From Viridibacterium sp035456105 (GTDB lineage: Bacteria; Pseudomonadota; Gammaproteobacteria; Burkholderiales; Rhodocyclaceae), in contig DATIDV010000003.1 of assembly GCA_035456105.1 (NCBI GenBank), positions 1-64,000 on the forward strand: a stretch of 64,000 bases of DNA. Direction: 5' to 3'. Position 1 is the first letter of the stretch. The number at the start of each line of letters is the position of its first letter. Made by a program: the position numbers and the translations under genes. The notes below the pieces were generated by a model. It made no database searches. It saw only the letters and a list, made by a program, of their open reading frames with translations, and was not told the DNA's origin. Shown here in pieces: positions 51,239 through 60,441 of this stretch.

Positions 51239-52111
51239 TCAACCTTTCACAGCGCCAGCCGTCAGGCCGCGCACAAAATATTTACCCGCCACGATGTAGA
51301 CAAACAGAGTCGGCAGCGCAGCAATCACCGCAGCAGCCATATCCACGTTGTATTCCTTCACACCTGTCGAGGTGTTCACCAGGTTGTTGAGCGCCACCGT
51401 GATCGGCTGACGCTCGCCCGACGAGAACACCACCCCGAACAGGAAGTCATTCCATATCTGCGTGAATTGCCAGATAACGGTGACGACGATAATGGGCCCC
51501 GAGATCGGCAGGATGATGCGGCGGAAGATGGTGAGGAAGTCCGCGCCATCTATGCGCGCGGCTTTCACCAGTTCGTCCGGAATCGCGACGTAGTAGTTGC
51601 GGAAGAACAGCGTGGTAAAGGCCGTGCCGTACACGACGTGCACGAAGATCAGGCCCGGTATGGAATTGGCAATACCCAGCTTGCCCAGCGTCTGCGCCAT
51701 CGGCAGCAGGATGGACTGAAACGGAATGAAGCAGCCCAGCATCAGCGCCATAAAAAACCAGTCCGAGCCCTTGAAGCGCCACATGGTCAGCACGTAGCCG
51801 TTGAACGCGCCGAGCAACGTGGAGATCAGTACCGCAGGCACGACCATGGCGACCGAGGTCCAGAAGTAGCCGCGCAGACCATCGCAGGTAATGCCGGTGC
51901 AGGCGCTGCTCCAGGCCTTGACCCAGGGCTCGAATGTAACCTGCCGCGGTAATGCCATCAGGTTACCGGCCTTCAGCTCGTTCAGATCCTTGATGGAGTT
52001 GAACAGCATCACGGTCACAGGCAACAGATAGTAGAGACAGCAATAGGTGATGAAGGCGTAGAGCGCGATGCGCCCGAAGGTGAGCCTGGGCCCGGCGACG
52101 TTCTCAGCCAT
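51239..52111 (-). CDS. sugar ABC transporter permease 2 (MalG-type)
   Basis: A 290-residue permease with six helices. The EAA loop is DELVKAARIDGADFLTIFRRIILPISGPIIVV. ATG at 52111 chosen (GAGGA upstream); it overlaps permease 1 by eight bases. The last helix is followed by KYFVRGLTAGAVKG, the common MalG-type C-terminus that contacts the ATPase. Confidence 0.92.
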   Translation of the reverse strand: MAENVAGPRLTFGRIALYAFITYCCLYYLLPVTVMLFNSIKDLNELKAGNLMALPRQVTFEPWVKAWSSACTGITCDGLRGYFWTSVAMVVPAVLISTLLGAFNGYVLTMWRFKGSDWFFMALMLGCFIPFQSILLPMAQTLGKLGIANSIPGLIFVHVVYGTAFTTLFFRNYYVAIPDELVKAARIDGADFLTIFRRIILPISGPIIVVTVIWQFTQIWNDFLFGVVFSSGERQPITVALNNLVNTSTGVKEYNVDMAAAVIAALPTLFVYIVAGKYFVRGLTAGAVKG

Positions 52112-53018
52112 TGCGGCCACTCCTCAGCTCGGAATACATGAAGGGCACGATGACTGCGAGCACAATTCCCAGCATCACGGTTGCCGAAGCGGCACCGAGG
52201 CCGATCTGATTGCGCGTGAAGGCGTAGGTGTACATGAAGGTAGCCGGCAGGTCGGTAGAGAAACCGGGCCCGCCACCGGTCAGCGCCATCACGAGGTCGA
52301 AGCTCTTGATGGCGATGTGGGCAAGGATCATGAAGCTGGAAAAAAACACGGGACGCAGCGAAGGCAGGATGATGCGGCGGTAGATCGTCGGCATCGACGC
52401 GCCATCGATCTTCGCCGCCTTGATGATGCTGTCATCGATGCCACGCAAACCGGCGAGAAACAACGCCATCACAAAGCCGGAAGACTGCCAGATGCCTGCG
52501 ATCACCACCGTATAGATGGCCATGTCGGGGGCCTTGATCCAGTCGAAGACGAAGGACGTCCAGCCCAGATCGTTGAGCACTTTCTGCAGACCGATGCTTG
52601 GATCAAGAATCCACTTCCATGCCGTGCCGGTAACGATGAAGGACAGCGCCAGGGGATAGAGAAAAATCGAACGGATAAAGCCTTCTGCGCGCACGCGCTG
52701 ATCGAGAAGAATGGCGAGCAGCAAGCCCATGGCGAGGCACAGGACAATGAACAGGCCACCAAAGATCGCAAGGTTCTTCAGCGCCAGCCACCAGCGATCA
52801 TTGGCGAACAGACTGACGTACTGCTCGATGCCGACGAACTCGTAACGCGGCAGCATGCGTGACGGCGTCATCGACATGATCGCCGTCCAGATGATGAAAC
52901 CATAGAAGAACACCACGCAGATGACGAAGCTCGGCGCGAGCACGATCTTCGGCAGGATGCGCTCCAGCGTGTCCTGCCAATGGCTGGATCTTGGAGGGCT
53001 CAGGGTTTGGGCTTGCAT
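52104..53018 (-). CDS. sugar ABC transporter permease 1 (MalF-type)
   Basis: A 304-residue permease. EAA loop: DSIIKAAKIDGASMPTIYRRIILPSLRPVF. Six helices begin at KIVLAPSFVICVVFFYGFII. GGAG precedes the ATG at 53018. A 230-bp gap with a hairpin-forming repeat separates it from the binding-protein gene, so differential expression is possible. Confidence 0.92.
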   Translation of the reverse strand: MQAQTLSPPRSSHWQDTLERILPKIVLAPSFVICVVFFYGFIIWTAIMSMTPSRMLPRYEFVGIEQYVSLFANDRWWLALKNLAIFGGLFIVLCLAMGLLLAILLDQRVRAEGFIRSIFLYPLALSFIVTGTAWKWILDPSIGLQKVLNDLGWTSFVFDWIKAPDMAIYTVVIAGIWQSSGFVMALFLAGLRGIDDSIIKAAKIDGASMPTIYRRIILPSLRPVFFSSFMILAHIAIKSFDLVMALTGGGPGFSTDLPATFMYTYAFTRNQIGLGAASATVMLGIVLAVIVPFMYSELRSGRNG

Positions 53019-53168
53019 GGGTGCTCCGTGGTGCGGGTGAGCGCGGTTGCAGTGATGAGGCAAAGGAATGGATTGGACGAGCCCTCACTTGGCGCTCCGC
53101 GCCCCACGACTGGGCCAGTCGGCTGCGCAGGCACTAGAGGGAAGACTAAAGGCCCGACGTCTGCCGTT

Positions 53169-53217
53169 CCCTCACCCGCTTGCGGGAGAGGGTGCCCCGT
53201 CAGGGGCGGGAGAGGGC
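53169..53217. repeat. hairpin-forming GGGAGAGGGTG...GGCGGGAGAGGG repeat
   Basis: Two small hairpins, CCCGC-TT-GCGGG and GCCCC-GTCA-GGGGC, lie in a GGGAGAGGG-rich block between the binding-protein and permease genes. The same kind of block is widely dispersed in proteobacterial genomes. It shares GGAGAGGG motifs with the repeat at 3444-3586. Confidence 0.55.
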
Positions 53218-53248
53218 GAGCCTCGGCCCGCCCTGCGCGACCATCACA

Positions 53249-54490
53249 TCACTTCGTCTTCGCTGCTGCAGCCAGCTTCTTCACCGCATCCTTCGACGAC
53301 TCGCTGGAGTTGAAGAACGCCGTCACCACGTCCTGGATCGCGCCGGTGGTCGATGCCGGCACAGCCATCTGGTGCGCAATGGAAGGGACCAGTCCGCCAG
53401 TCTTCGCCGTGCTCGCAAAGTCCTTCGCCGACAACTTTGCGCAATCGTCGAACTTGTCCATGCTCACATCGGTACGCACCGGGATCGAACCCTTGTTCAG
53501 ATTGAACACCTGCTGGAACTCGGGGCTCATCACAGCCGTCGCGAAGTCGGCCTGCGCCTTGCCTGCATCCGCAGCTTTCTGCTGGAACACGATGAAGCTG
53601 TCGATGTTGAAGGTGAAGGCCTGTTGCGTACCCGGTGCAGGAAGACACAGGTAGTCTTTGCCCGGCACCTTGCCAGCAGCCGTGAACTCACCCTTGGCCC
53701 AGTCTCCCATGAACTGCATCGCGGCCTTGCCATTGAGTACCATCGCTGTCGCGAGATTCCAGTCGCGATTCGCGGCATCCTTGTCGACGTATTTGCGCAC
53801 TGTGCGGAAGGTATCGAAGGCCTTTTCCATCGTCGGGCTGGTCAGCGCTTTCTGGTCGAGCTTGACCAGCGCGTCTTCATAGAACTTGGCACCGCCGACA
53901 CCGAGCACGACCGATTCAAAAACGGTGAAATCCTGCCAGGGCTGACCGCCATGCGCCACGGCAATGTAGCCCGCCTTCTGGATCTTCTCCGCGGCGGCCG
54001 GGAAATCGGCCCAAGTCTTTGGCACTTCAGCGCCGGCCTTCTTGAACACTTCCGGATTCACCCACATCCAGTTCACGCGGTGCACGTTGACCGGCACGGC
54101 CACGTAGTTGCCCTTGTACTTCATGACATTGGCAACCACGCCAGGCAGCAGCTTGTCCCAGTTTCCGGCCTTGGCCGTCGTGTCGAGATTGGCCAGCACG
54201 CCTTCAGCGCCCCACTCCTGAATGCTTGGCCCCTTTACCTGCGCTGCGGTGGGCGCTGAGCCCGACACCACACGGCTCTTGAGCACAGTCATGGCGTTCT
54301 CGCCGCCACCGCCGGCCACGGCAAAGTCTTTCCACTTGTGGCCCTTGGCCTCAACCATCTTCTTGAGCTCGGCAGCCGACTTGGCCTCGCCACCTGCCGT
54401 CCACCAGTGCAGCACTTCCACTTCAGCTGCCCGTACTGCAACGACACCCATGGCGGCAATGGCGGCCGCAAGCCATTTCATTCTGATCAT
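53249..54490 (-). CDS. sugar ABC transporter substrate-binding protein (glucose/mannose type)
   Basis: A 413-residue periplasmic protein of the extracellular solute-binding family 1. Signal peptide MIRMKWLAAAIAAMGVVAVRA; mature N-terminus EVEVLHWWTAGGEAKSAAELKK, then VAHGGQPWQDFTVFESVV and AAMQFMGDWAKGEFTAAGK, typical of glucose/mannose binding proteins (GtsA-like). AAGGAG precedes the ATG at 54490. It is the first gene of the sugar operon and lies behind the predicted HexR-controlled promoter. Confidence 0.91.
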   Translation of the reverse strand: MIRMKWLAAAIAAMGVVAVRAAEVEVLHWWTAGGEAKSAAELKKMVEAKGHKWKDFAVAGGGGENAMTVLKSRVVSGSAPTAAQVKGPSIQEWGAEGVLANLDTTAKAGNWDKLLPGVVANVMKYKGNYVAVPVNVHRVNWMWVNPEVFKKAGAEVPKTWADFPAAAEKIQKAGYIAVAHGGQPWQDFTVFESVVLGVGGAKFYEDALVKLDQKALTSPTMEKAFDTFRTVRKYVDKDAANRDWNLATAMVLNGKAAMQFMGDWAKGEFTAAGKVPGKDYLCLPAPGTQQAFTFNIDSFIVFQQKAADAGKAQADFATAVMSPEFQQVFNLNKGSIPVRTDVSMDKFDDCAKLSAKDFASTAKTGGLVPSIAHQMAVPASTTGAIQDVVTAFFNSSESSKDAVKKLAAAAKTK

Positions 54491-54602
54491 GCTTGTCTCC
54501 TTCTGGTTGGGTGCTTGCGGCGCTACGGCCGCTGCGCACGTGGATGCGTACCACTTGATCGGACCTGTCGAGAAACAATTCCGAACGTTTGAAACCCCAC
54601 AA

Positions 54603-54631
54603 ACTGTAGTTGCACTACATTTCTTAATCAA
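54603..54631 (-). promoter_or_regulatory. predicted promoter of the sugar ABC / glk-hexR operon
   Basis: On the minus strand TTGATT (54626-54631), a 17-base spacer and TACAGT (54603-54608). The start of RNA would be about 105 bases before the binding-protein ATG. The palindrome at 54605-54619 covers the -10 box and part of the spacer. Confidence 0.55.
54605..54619. promoter_or_regulatory. HexR-like operator
   Basis: TGTAGT-TGC-ACTACA is a perfect palindrome (6-bp arms, 3-bp centre). It resembles the TGTAAT-N3-ATTACA palindromes reported for HexR regulators of sugar catabolism. Its overlap with the predicted -10 box fits repression by the HexR-like domain encoded at the end of the operon. Inference from sequence only. 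Confidence 0.6.
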
Positions 54632-54760
54632 GAGAATGACGCCCTGAAACACTAGGGACTTTCCCGTAGCACATGGCATATTTCAAGCAAACACGTGCAT
54701 TTATTGACAACAGATTCCCCATGCATGACCTCGACCGCAAGCATCGGTGCGTTTCTCAAC

Positions 54761-54790
54761 TTGGGTATTTGTAATATTCCTTCATATACT
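54761..54790 (+). promoter_or_regulatory. possible promoter of the stand-alone glk
   Basis: TTGGGT (54761-54766), an 18-base spacer and TATACT (54785-54790). An inverted repeat GTAGTG-N8-CACTAC (54798-54817) lies at the expected RNA start and could be an operator. The rest of the 515-bp gap 54491-55005 holds nothing else I can assign. Confidence 0.4.
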
Positions 54791-55005
54791 GACAGGCGTA
54801 GTGAGAGAGCGCACTACAGGGGACAACACGCTGTTTTGCATTTGACGCAGGCGTAAGCGGTCGCAAACGGCGTGCATGCAACCCGCAACAAGCGGCGCGA
54901 AAGGCACTGCTCTGCATGTACGCTACGTACTTGTTTGTTGCCGCCCGACATCGCAGGCGACGCAAAGGCCTGTGTCAGTAGCGAAACAGCAGAACCAGGA
55001 GAGTC

Positions 55006-55980
55006 ATGAAAACATCCGAGACAATGCAAACCTGCGTAGTAGGCGATATCGGCGGGACGAATGCGCGCTTTGCGCGGCTGGCCGCTGACGGCTCACTCGA
55101 ACAGGTTGTGACGCTGCATGGCGTTGACTACCCAGGCCCAGCCGAAGCACTGCAGTCCTACCTGGCGCAGACCACAGGCGCAGCACCGCGCTATGCCGCG
55201 ATCGGCATAGCCAATCCGCTGACGGGCGATCGCGTGCAGATGACCAACCACACGTGGAATTTCTCGATCGAAGAGATGCGCAAGCAGATCGGTCTTGAGC
55301 GCCTGGAATTTCTCAACGACTTCACGGCACTGGCGCTCTCGCTCCCGCATCTCGGCGATGCCGATCGCATCCAGGTTGGCCGAGGGGCGGCCGTGCCACG
55401 CACGGCTATCGGCGTGATCGGCCCGGGAACGGGCCTTGGCGTGTCGGGCATGGTGCCTGCGGACAATGGCTATGCCTTCATCGAAGGCGAAGGCGGACAT
55501 GTCACGATCGCCGGCCAGACTGACGAGGAGCTGGCCGTCGTCAGCGCCCTGGCCAGAATCTTTCCGCATGTGTCGGCCGAGCGAGCCATCTCCGGGCCGG
55601 GACTGGAGAATCTTTACCGCGCGCTGGCGCAGGTACGCGGTATAGCGCCAAAAGAGTACGAAGCCGCATCCATCACCACGCAAGCCACGCAGGCCACCGA
55701 CCCTTTGTGCGTAGCGACCGTCAACATGTTCTGCGCGCTGCTCGGCACGCAGGCCGCCAATCTCGCAGTGACGCTGGGCGCGCGCGGCGGTATCTACATC
55801 GGCGGCGGCGTCGTGCCGCGTCTGGGTGAGTTCTTCATGCACTCCCCCTTCCGCCAGCGCTTTGAAGACAAGGGACGCTTCTCCGAATATTTGTCACGCA
55901 TACCCACGTGGATCATCACCGCGCCCTACCCCGCACTGATCGGTGCCGCTGCATTTCTGCGCAGTCACCAACGCGCCTGA
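55006..55980 (+). CDS. glk: glucokinase (stand-alone)
   Basis: A 324-residue ATP-dependent glucokinase. Motifs: VVGDIGGTNARFARL (phosphate 1), EFLNDFTALALSLP, GVIGPGTGLGVSGMV, FIEGEGGHVTI, and GGIYIGGGVVPRLGEFF. It clearly resembles the kinase half of the fusion at 48288-50111 (both share GDRVQMTN, FSIE, NDFTALA) and so is a paralogue. It is divergent from the sugar ABC operon and lacks a regulator domain. AGGAGAG lies just before the ATG. Confidence 0.94.
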   Translation: MKTSETMQTCVVGDIGGTNARFARLAADGSLEQVVTLHGVDYPGPAEALQSYLAQTTGAAPRYAAIGIANPLTGDRVQMTNHTWNFSIEEMRKQIGLERLEFLNDFTALALSLPHLGDADRIQVGRGAAVPRTAIGVIGPGTGLGVSGMVPADNGYAFIEGEGGHVTIAGQTDEELAVVSALARIFPHVSAERAISGPGLENLYRALAQVRGIAPKEYEAASITTQATQATDPLCVATVNMFCALLGTQAANLAVTLGARGGIYIGGGVVPRLGEFFMHSPFRQRFEDKGRFSEYLSRIPTWIITAPYPALIGAAAFLRSHQRA

Positions 55981-56093
55981 GTTGCCCGCTGCGGTGGCTC
56001 GCGCAGCCACCGCATGTTCAATGAACCGCTCCGCCGGAATCCTGTCCACGCTCTGGCTACAAACACATTGCTGAACAGGGAACGGGCAAATAC

Positions 56094-57167
56094 ATGACAA
56101 ATGCAATGCCGAAGTGGGCCTGGTTGCTGCCGGCACTCGCCTGCCTGACCCTGCCCGTAACGATTTTTTATCCGGCGGGCCCCGTCTTCGCCCTTGCTGC
56201 CATAGCGCTGATAGGTGCCGTCTTCGCTGCAGTCCATCATGCAGAGGTCATTGCCCACAAGGTCGGCGAACCTTTCGGCACATTGATTCTGGCGGTGGCC
56301 GTCACCGTCATCGAGGTCGCCCTGATCGTATCCATCATGCTCTCGGCCGGCCCCGACAAGAGCACGCTGGCGCGCGACACGGTCTTTGCCGCGATCATGA
56401 TCGTGTGCAACGGCATCGTTGGACTGTGTCTGCTTCTGGGCGGAGTGCGCCACCACGAACAGGGATTCGAATTGCAAGGCGCCAGCGCCGCGCTAGGCGT
56501 GCTCTGCGCGCTATCGGTCCTCACCCTAATCTTGCCGAACTACGCGACCTCGACGCCGGGGCCAACCCTGTCAAATTCGCAACTGATTTTCGTGGGTCTG
56601 ATTTCGCTGGTGCTCTACCTGATATTCGTCTTCGTGCAGACCGTACGCCATCGCGACTATTTCCTGAGCAAGGATGAAGCAAGCAACGACGACCATCTGC
56701 CGCCGCCATCCCTCTCTGCGACGATGGCCAGCGCAGGGCTGATGCTTGCTTCGCTGGTCGCGGTGGTGGGCCTCGCGAAAACGCTGTCCACCGTGGTAGA
56801 GCAGACCGTCGCACAAGCAGGTGCGCCGAAAGCGGTTGTCGGGGTTGTCATCGCCGCCCTCGTACTCCTGCCCGAAGGCCTGGCGGCATTGCGCGCCGCA
56901 CGCATGAACCGCCTGCAGAACAGCCTCAATCTGGCACTGGGCTCGGCCTTGGCCAGCATCGGACTGACCATCCCGACCGTCGCCGCCGTTTCGCTCATCC
57001 TGGGTCAGCCCATTGCGCTGGGCTTGGACGGCAAGGCAACCGTCATGCTGGCCCTGACGCTCCTGCAAGGCGTCATCACACTCGGCACCGGGCGCACGAC
57101 CTTGTTGCAGGGCGCGATTCACCTCGTCATCTTCGCGACCTTCCTGATCTTTGCCGTGGTGCCATGA
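56094..57167 (+). CDS. calcium/proton antiporter-like ionic transporter (ChaA family)
   Basis: A 357-residue CaCA-superfamily membrane protein with about 11 helices. The two internal repeats carry VAHKVGEPFGTLILAVAVTVIEVALI-like HKVGEPFGTLILAVAVTVIE and VLLPEGLAALRAARMNRLQNSLNLALGSALASIGLTIPT, each with the conserved Glu. It would exchange Ca2+, Na+ or K+ for protons (y4hA/ChaA type). It follows glk by 113 bases on the same strand; co-regulation is uncertain. Confidence 0.87.
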   Translation: MTNAMPKWAWLLPALACLTLPVTIFYPAGPVFALAAIALIGAVFAAVHHAEVIAHKVGEPFGTLILAVAVTVIEVALIVSIMLSAGPDKSTLARDTVFAAIMIVCNGIVGLCLLLGGVRHHEQGFELQGASAALGVLCALSVLTLILPNYATSTPGPTLSNSQLIFVGLISLVLYLIFVFVQTVRHRDYFLSKDEASNDDHLPPPSLSATMASAGLMLASLVAVVGLAKTLSTVVEQTVAQAGAPKAVVGVVIAALVLLPEGLAALRAARMNRLQNSLNLALGSALASIGLTIPTVAAVSLILGQPIALGLDGKATVMLALTLLQGVITLGTGRTTLLQGAIHLVIFATFLIFAVVP

Positions 57168-57410
57168 GTTGCTATGAGTAACCATGGGCTCCGCCGCGAT
57201 CGATCAGTCATGTCGGCGCAAAAGAGACAGTCGCGGGAAAACCCCTAGCTGAATTCCGTCGCACAGCACTTATGCTGCCTCACCATTTTTGCGGCTGCCT
57301 ACATCCCGTCGCGCCCAAACATGCAATGACACCCCCGGAACGTGGTGTGCCGCCTTCGGGACAGCACCCGCGCGTTTCCGCATCTTGATCCAACCGTAGC
57401 AGGAGAAATC

Positions 57411-58385
57411 ATGAAGACACTCGCATTTCTGATGATGGTGGCCTTCGGCTCAAGCCAGGCAATGGCCGCCGTGGAATTGAAGCTGGGGCACTTCGCACCG
57501 GACGGAACACCCAACGCCGTCGCGGCACTGCAGTTCAAGGCCAATGTCGAAAAGCGCACCAACGGAGAGGTGAAGATCAATGTCTTCGGCAACAATGCGC
57601 TCGGCAATCCACCCGAGGTGCTGGAGCAAGTCATGCTCGGTGCGGTGGACATGAGCCTGTCCGGACAGGACCAGCTCGCCAAGCACTTCCCCTTCTACGA
57701 CACGATCAGTACGCCGTTTGCATTCAAGGACTACCCGACAGCCGACAAGATCATCGACGGCGACTTCAAGGCCTGGGCAGAGCCCGAGCTGGCGAAAAAA
57801 GGCCTGGTTCACCTGTCGGATTGGGAGTGGGGCTTCCGCCAGCTCACCAACTCCAAGAAGCCCGTCATCGTGCCGGCGGACATGAAAGGCATGAAGATCC
57901 GCACACCACCGGCCTTCGCCTATCAGGCCTTTGTTGAAGCGGCAGGCGGCAACGCACAAACCATCGGCTTCGCGGAGCTCGTCATGGCCATGAAGCAAGG
58001 CGTGGTGGATGGGCAGGAGAACCCCATCGGCACGATCTACAGCCTCAAGCTGTATGAAACGCAGAAGTACATGACCATCCTCAACTACACCTACAGCTCG
58101 ATGGTTCACGTGGTGAACAAGAAGAGCTGGGACAAGCTGACTCCGGCGCAACAGAAGATCGTCGCCGAAGAGTCAGCCGCGTCCGCGAAGCTCGCCCGCA
58201 AGACCTTGCGCGACGACGAAACGACCCAACTCAAGGAGCTCGAAGCCAAGGGCATGGTTGTGGCCAGGCCTGATCTCGGCCCATGGAAGGCTGCAATGGG
58301 CCCGGCATGGGAGAAGGTCAAGGCCAAGGTTGGCCCGGACAACTTCAACCGCTTCATGGGCATCGTCGACAAGAACAGCAAATAA
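57411..58385 (+). CDS. dctP: TRAP transporter substrate-binding protein DctP
   Basis: A 324-residue DctP-type periplasmic protein with signal peptide MKTLAFLMMVAFGSSQAMAA. The mature protein begins VELKLGHFAPDGTPNAVAALQF, with DMKGMKIRTPPAFAYQAFVEAAGGNAQTI, then VDGQENPIGTIYSLKLYETQKYM, all hallmarks of the C4-dicarboxylate/sialic-acid family. AGGAGAAATC precedes the ATG. A terminator separates it from dctM, so binding protein can exceed permease. Confidence 0.92.
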   Translation: MKTLAFLMMVAFGSSQAMAAVELKLGHFAPDGTPNAVAALQFKANVEKRTNGEVKINVFGNNALGNPPEVLEQVMLGAVDMSLSGQDQLAKHFPFYDTISTPFAFKDYPTADKIIDGDFKAWAEPELAKKGLVHLSDWEWGFRQLTNSKKPVIVPADMKGMKIRTPPAFAYQAFVEAAGGNAQTIGFAELVMAMKQGVVDGQENPIGTIYSLKLYETQKYMTILNYTYSSMVHVVNKKSWDKLTPAQQKIVAEESAASAKLARKTLRDDETTQLKELEAKGMVVARPDLGPWKAAMGPAWEKVKAKVGPDNFNRFMGIVDKNSK

Positions 58386-58395
58386 AAACGGACGG

Positions 58396-58435
58396 AAATG
58401 GCGGGCAGCTCCCTCGAGCCCCGCCATTTTTTTGT
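58396..58435 (+). terminator. intercistronic terminator between dctP and dctM
   Basis: AAATGGCGGG (58396-58405) pairs with CCCGCCATTT (58420-58429), followed by a run of seven Ts. It lies 11 bases after the dctP stop and 72 bases before dctM. Confidence 0.85.
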
Positions 58436-58507
58436 GCCACGTTTTCATATTCACCCCGTAGCACATCCATGCGCATCGCATGAATTCGTGCAAGGAGCCT
58501 CACTCAG

Positions 58508-59794
58508 ATGTTGACCGTATCGATTTTCGCGGTACTGCTTGTCCTGCTCATGATCGATGTACCGATTGCCGTTGCGATCGGACTCACCGCCGTAGCCTTC
58601 TTCGTCGGCATGGGCCAGGGCGACTTCCTCATGATGCTGCCGCAGCGCATGTATTCCGGCACAACCGGCTTCACGCTGCTGGCCATCCCCTTCTTTATCC
58701 TCGCCGGCAATCTGATGAATACCGGCGGCGTCACCAAACGCATCTTCCGTTTTGCCGGTGCACTGGTCGGGCATGTGCCGGGCGGCCTCGGTCAGGTGAG
58801 CGTCATTTCCTCGATGATTTTCTCCGGCATGTCGGGCTCTGCCGTCGCCGACGCAGCAGGTCTCGGCCAGATCCAGCATCGCGCCATGGTGGACGCCGGT
58901 TACAAACCAACGATCTCGGCCGCCATCGTGGCCGGCGCATCAACGATAGGCCCGGTGATTCCACCGTCGATTCCCTTCGTACTCTACGGCGCGATCACAT
59001 CGGTGTCGGTCAGCCGTCTGTTCCTGGCCGGCGCGATACCAGGCGTGCTGATGGGTCTCGCCATGATGATCGGCATCTGGATGATGGCCGGCCCACGTGG
59101 CCTGCCGAGCAGCCCACGTGCGCATCTGAATGAAATCCTCGTCAGCTTCAAGGAAGCCTTCTGGCCGCTGATGGCCCCGGTCATCATCATCGGCGGCATC
59201 ACGACCGGTTTCTTCACGCCGACCGAAGCATCGGTCATCGCCGCGCTGTATGCCCTGCTGCTCGGCTTCGCCTACCGCGACCTGAAGTGGAAAGACCTGC
59301 CGCCCATCCTCTTTGCATCGCTCAAGCAGACCTGCGGTCTGATGTTCATCATCGCCACCGCAAACTTCTTCGGCTGGTTCACGATTTTCGAGCGCATCCC
59401 CGATGCACTCATCACCCAACTCACCGCACTGGGCACCTCGCCTGTCGGCTTCCTGTGGATCGTCATCGCCATCATTCTGGTGCTCGGCTGCTTCCTCGAC
59501 GGCAATGCGATCTTTCTCATCACCCTGCCGATCTTCATGAAGCTGTGCCCGCTGTATGGCATCGATATGGTGAACTTCGGCGTGGTGATGACCTTGCTGA
59601 TCATGATCGGCAACCTGACGCCACCCGTAGGCATGTGCCTGTTTGCGGTCGACAGCTTTGCCAAGGTCGGCGTGTGGAAACTCGCTTATGAGTGCCTGCC
59701 CTACCTCGTCGCGATTCTGCTGGTAACGATCCTCTGCGCCTTCGTGCCAGAGATCTCCCTGTGGCTTCCTAACTACATGATGGGCATCGGCTAA
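58508..59794 (+). CDS. dctM: TRAP transporter large permease DctM
   Basis: A 428-residue permease with about 12 helices. Family segments: FLLMMLPQRMYSGTTGFTLLAIPFFILAGNLMN-like SGTTGFTLLAIPFFILAG, SGSAVADAAGLGQIQ, GASTIGPVIPPSIPFVLYG and FTPTEASVIAALYALLLG. The GPVIPPSIP loop is the DctM signature. It is followed by dctQ after two bases. Confidence 0.93.
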   Translation: MLTVSIFAVLLVLLMIDVPIAVAIGLTAVAFFVGMGQGDFLMMLPQRMYSGTTGFTLLAIPFFILAGNLMNTGGVTKRIFRFAGALVGHVPGGLGQVSVISSMIFSGMSGSAVADAAGLGQIQHRAMVDAGYKPTISAAIVAGASTIGPVIPPSIPFVLYGAITSVSVSRLFLAGAIPGVLMGLAMMIGIWMMAGPRGLPSSPRAHLNEILVSFKEAFWPLMAPVIIIGGITTGFFTPTEASVIAALYALLLGFAYRDLKWKDLPPILFASLKQTCGLMFIIATANFFGWFTIFERIPDALITQLTALGTSPVGFLWIVIAIILVLGCFLDGNAIFLITLPIFMKLCPLYGIDMVNFGVVMTLLIMIGNLTPPVGMCLFAVDSFAKVGVWKLAYECLPYLVAILLVTILCAFVPEISLWLPNYMMGIG

Positions 59795-59796
59795 GC

Positions 59797-60336
59797 ATGA
59801 AAAATTCGATCATCCACACACTCAACCGCTTCGACCGCGCGCTGACACTGACGCTCGAATGGGTCTGCATCGTGCTCTTCGCAGCGATCACGTTGATCCT
59901 GTCGCTCAACATCGTCATCCGCTTCGTACCGCTGATGTCGATGCACTGGTTCGATGAAATCCTCGAACTGCTGTATGGCGCGCTGATCTTCTACGGCGCC
60001 GCCGCGGTGTGGGTCACGCACAGCCACTTCAGCGTGGGCGACTGGATTTCAAAGTATCTGAAAAGCGTGCGCGCACGCTTTGCCTATCGCCTGCTGGTTG
60101 AAGTCCTGTCGCTGCTGTTCGCGGCCGTGTTCCTCAAGTACGCATTCGACATCACCATGCAGACTGAAGAGCAGACCACGGCGTTTGCGATGTCGAAGAA
60201 ATGGCTCTACGCCTGCATGCCGATCACCGGCGCCATCATGGTCCTGTACAGCCTCAAAAACATGTACATCGAACTGGCGAAGATCGTGAATCCGGCGCTG
60301 GACATCGAAACGGGCCGCGAGGACCTCAATCACTGA
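59797..60336 (+). CDS. dctQ: TRAP transporter small permease DctQ
   Basis: A 179-residue protein with four helices. It shows the DctQ core GALIFYGAAAVWVTHSHFSVGDW and the late KKWLYACMPITGAIMVLYSLKNM. Its gene is two bases after dctM, completing a P-M-Q set in the order P, M, Q rather than the more common P, Q, M. Confidence 0.9.
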   Translation: MKNSIIHTLNRFDRALTLTLEWVCIVLFAAITLILSLNIVIRFVPLMSMHWFDEILELLYGALIFYGAAAVWVTHSHFSVGDWISKYLKSVRARFAYRLLVEVLSLLFAAVFLKYAFDITMQTEEQTTAFAMSKKWLYACMPITGAIMVLYSLKNMYIELAKIVNPALDIETGREDLNH

Positions 60337-60441
60337 GAGCGCCCTTGGAAAGCGCCGGTTGCTGAAAGGGCAGGCAAGGAATCCGTCACGTAATCCATGA
60401 GAAAATCTGGCCAATAACCAGATCGACTCCGGGATCACGCG

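Noticed and set aside
54798..54817. GTAGTG-N8-CACTAC palindrome as a second HexR site
   Set aside because: The half-site spacing (8 bases) differs from the 3-base centre of the site at 54605-54619; kept only as a possible unrelated operator.
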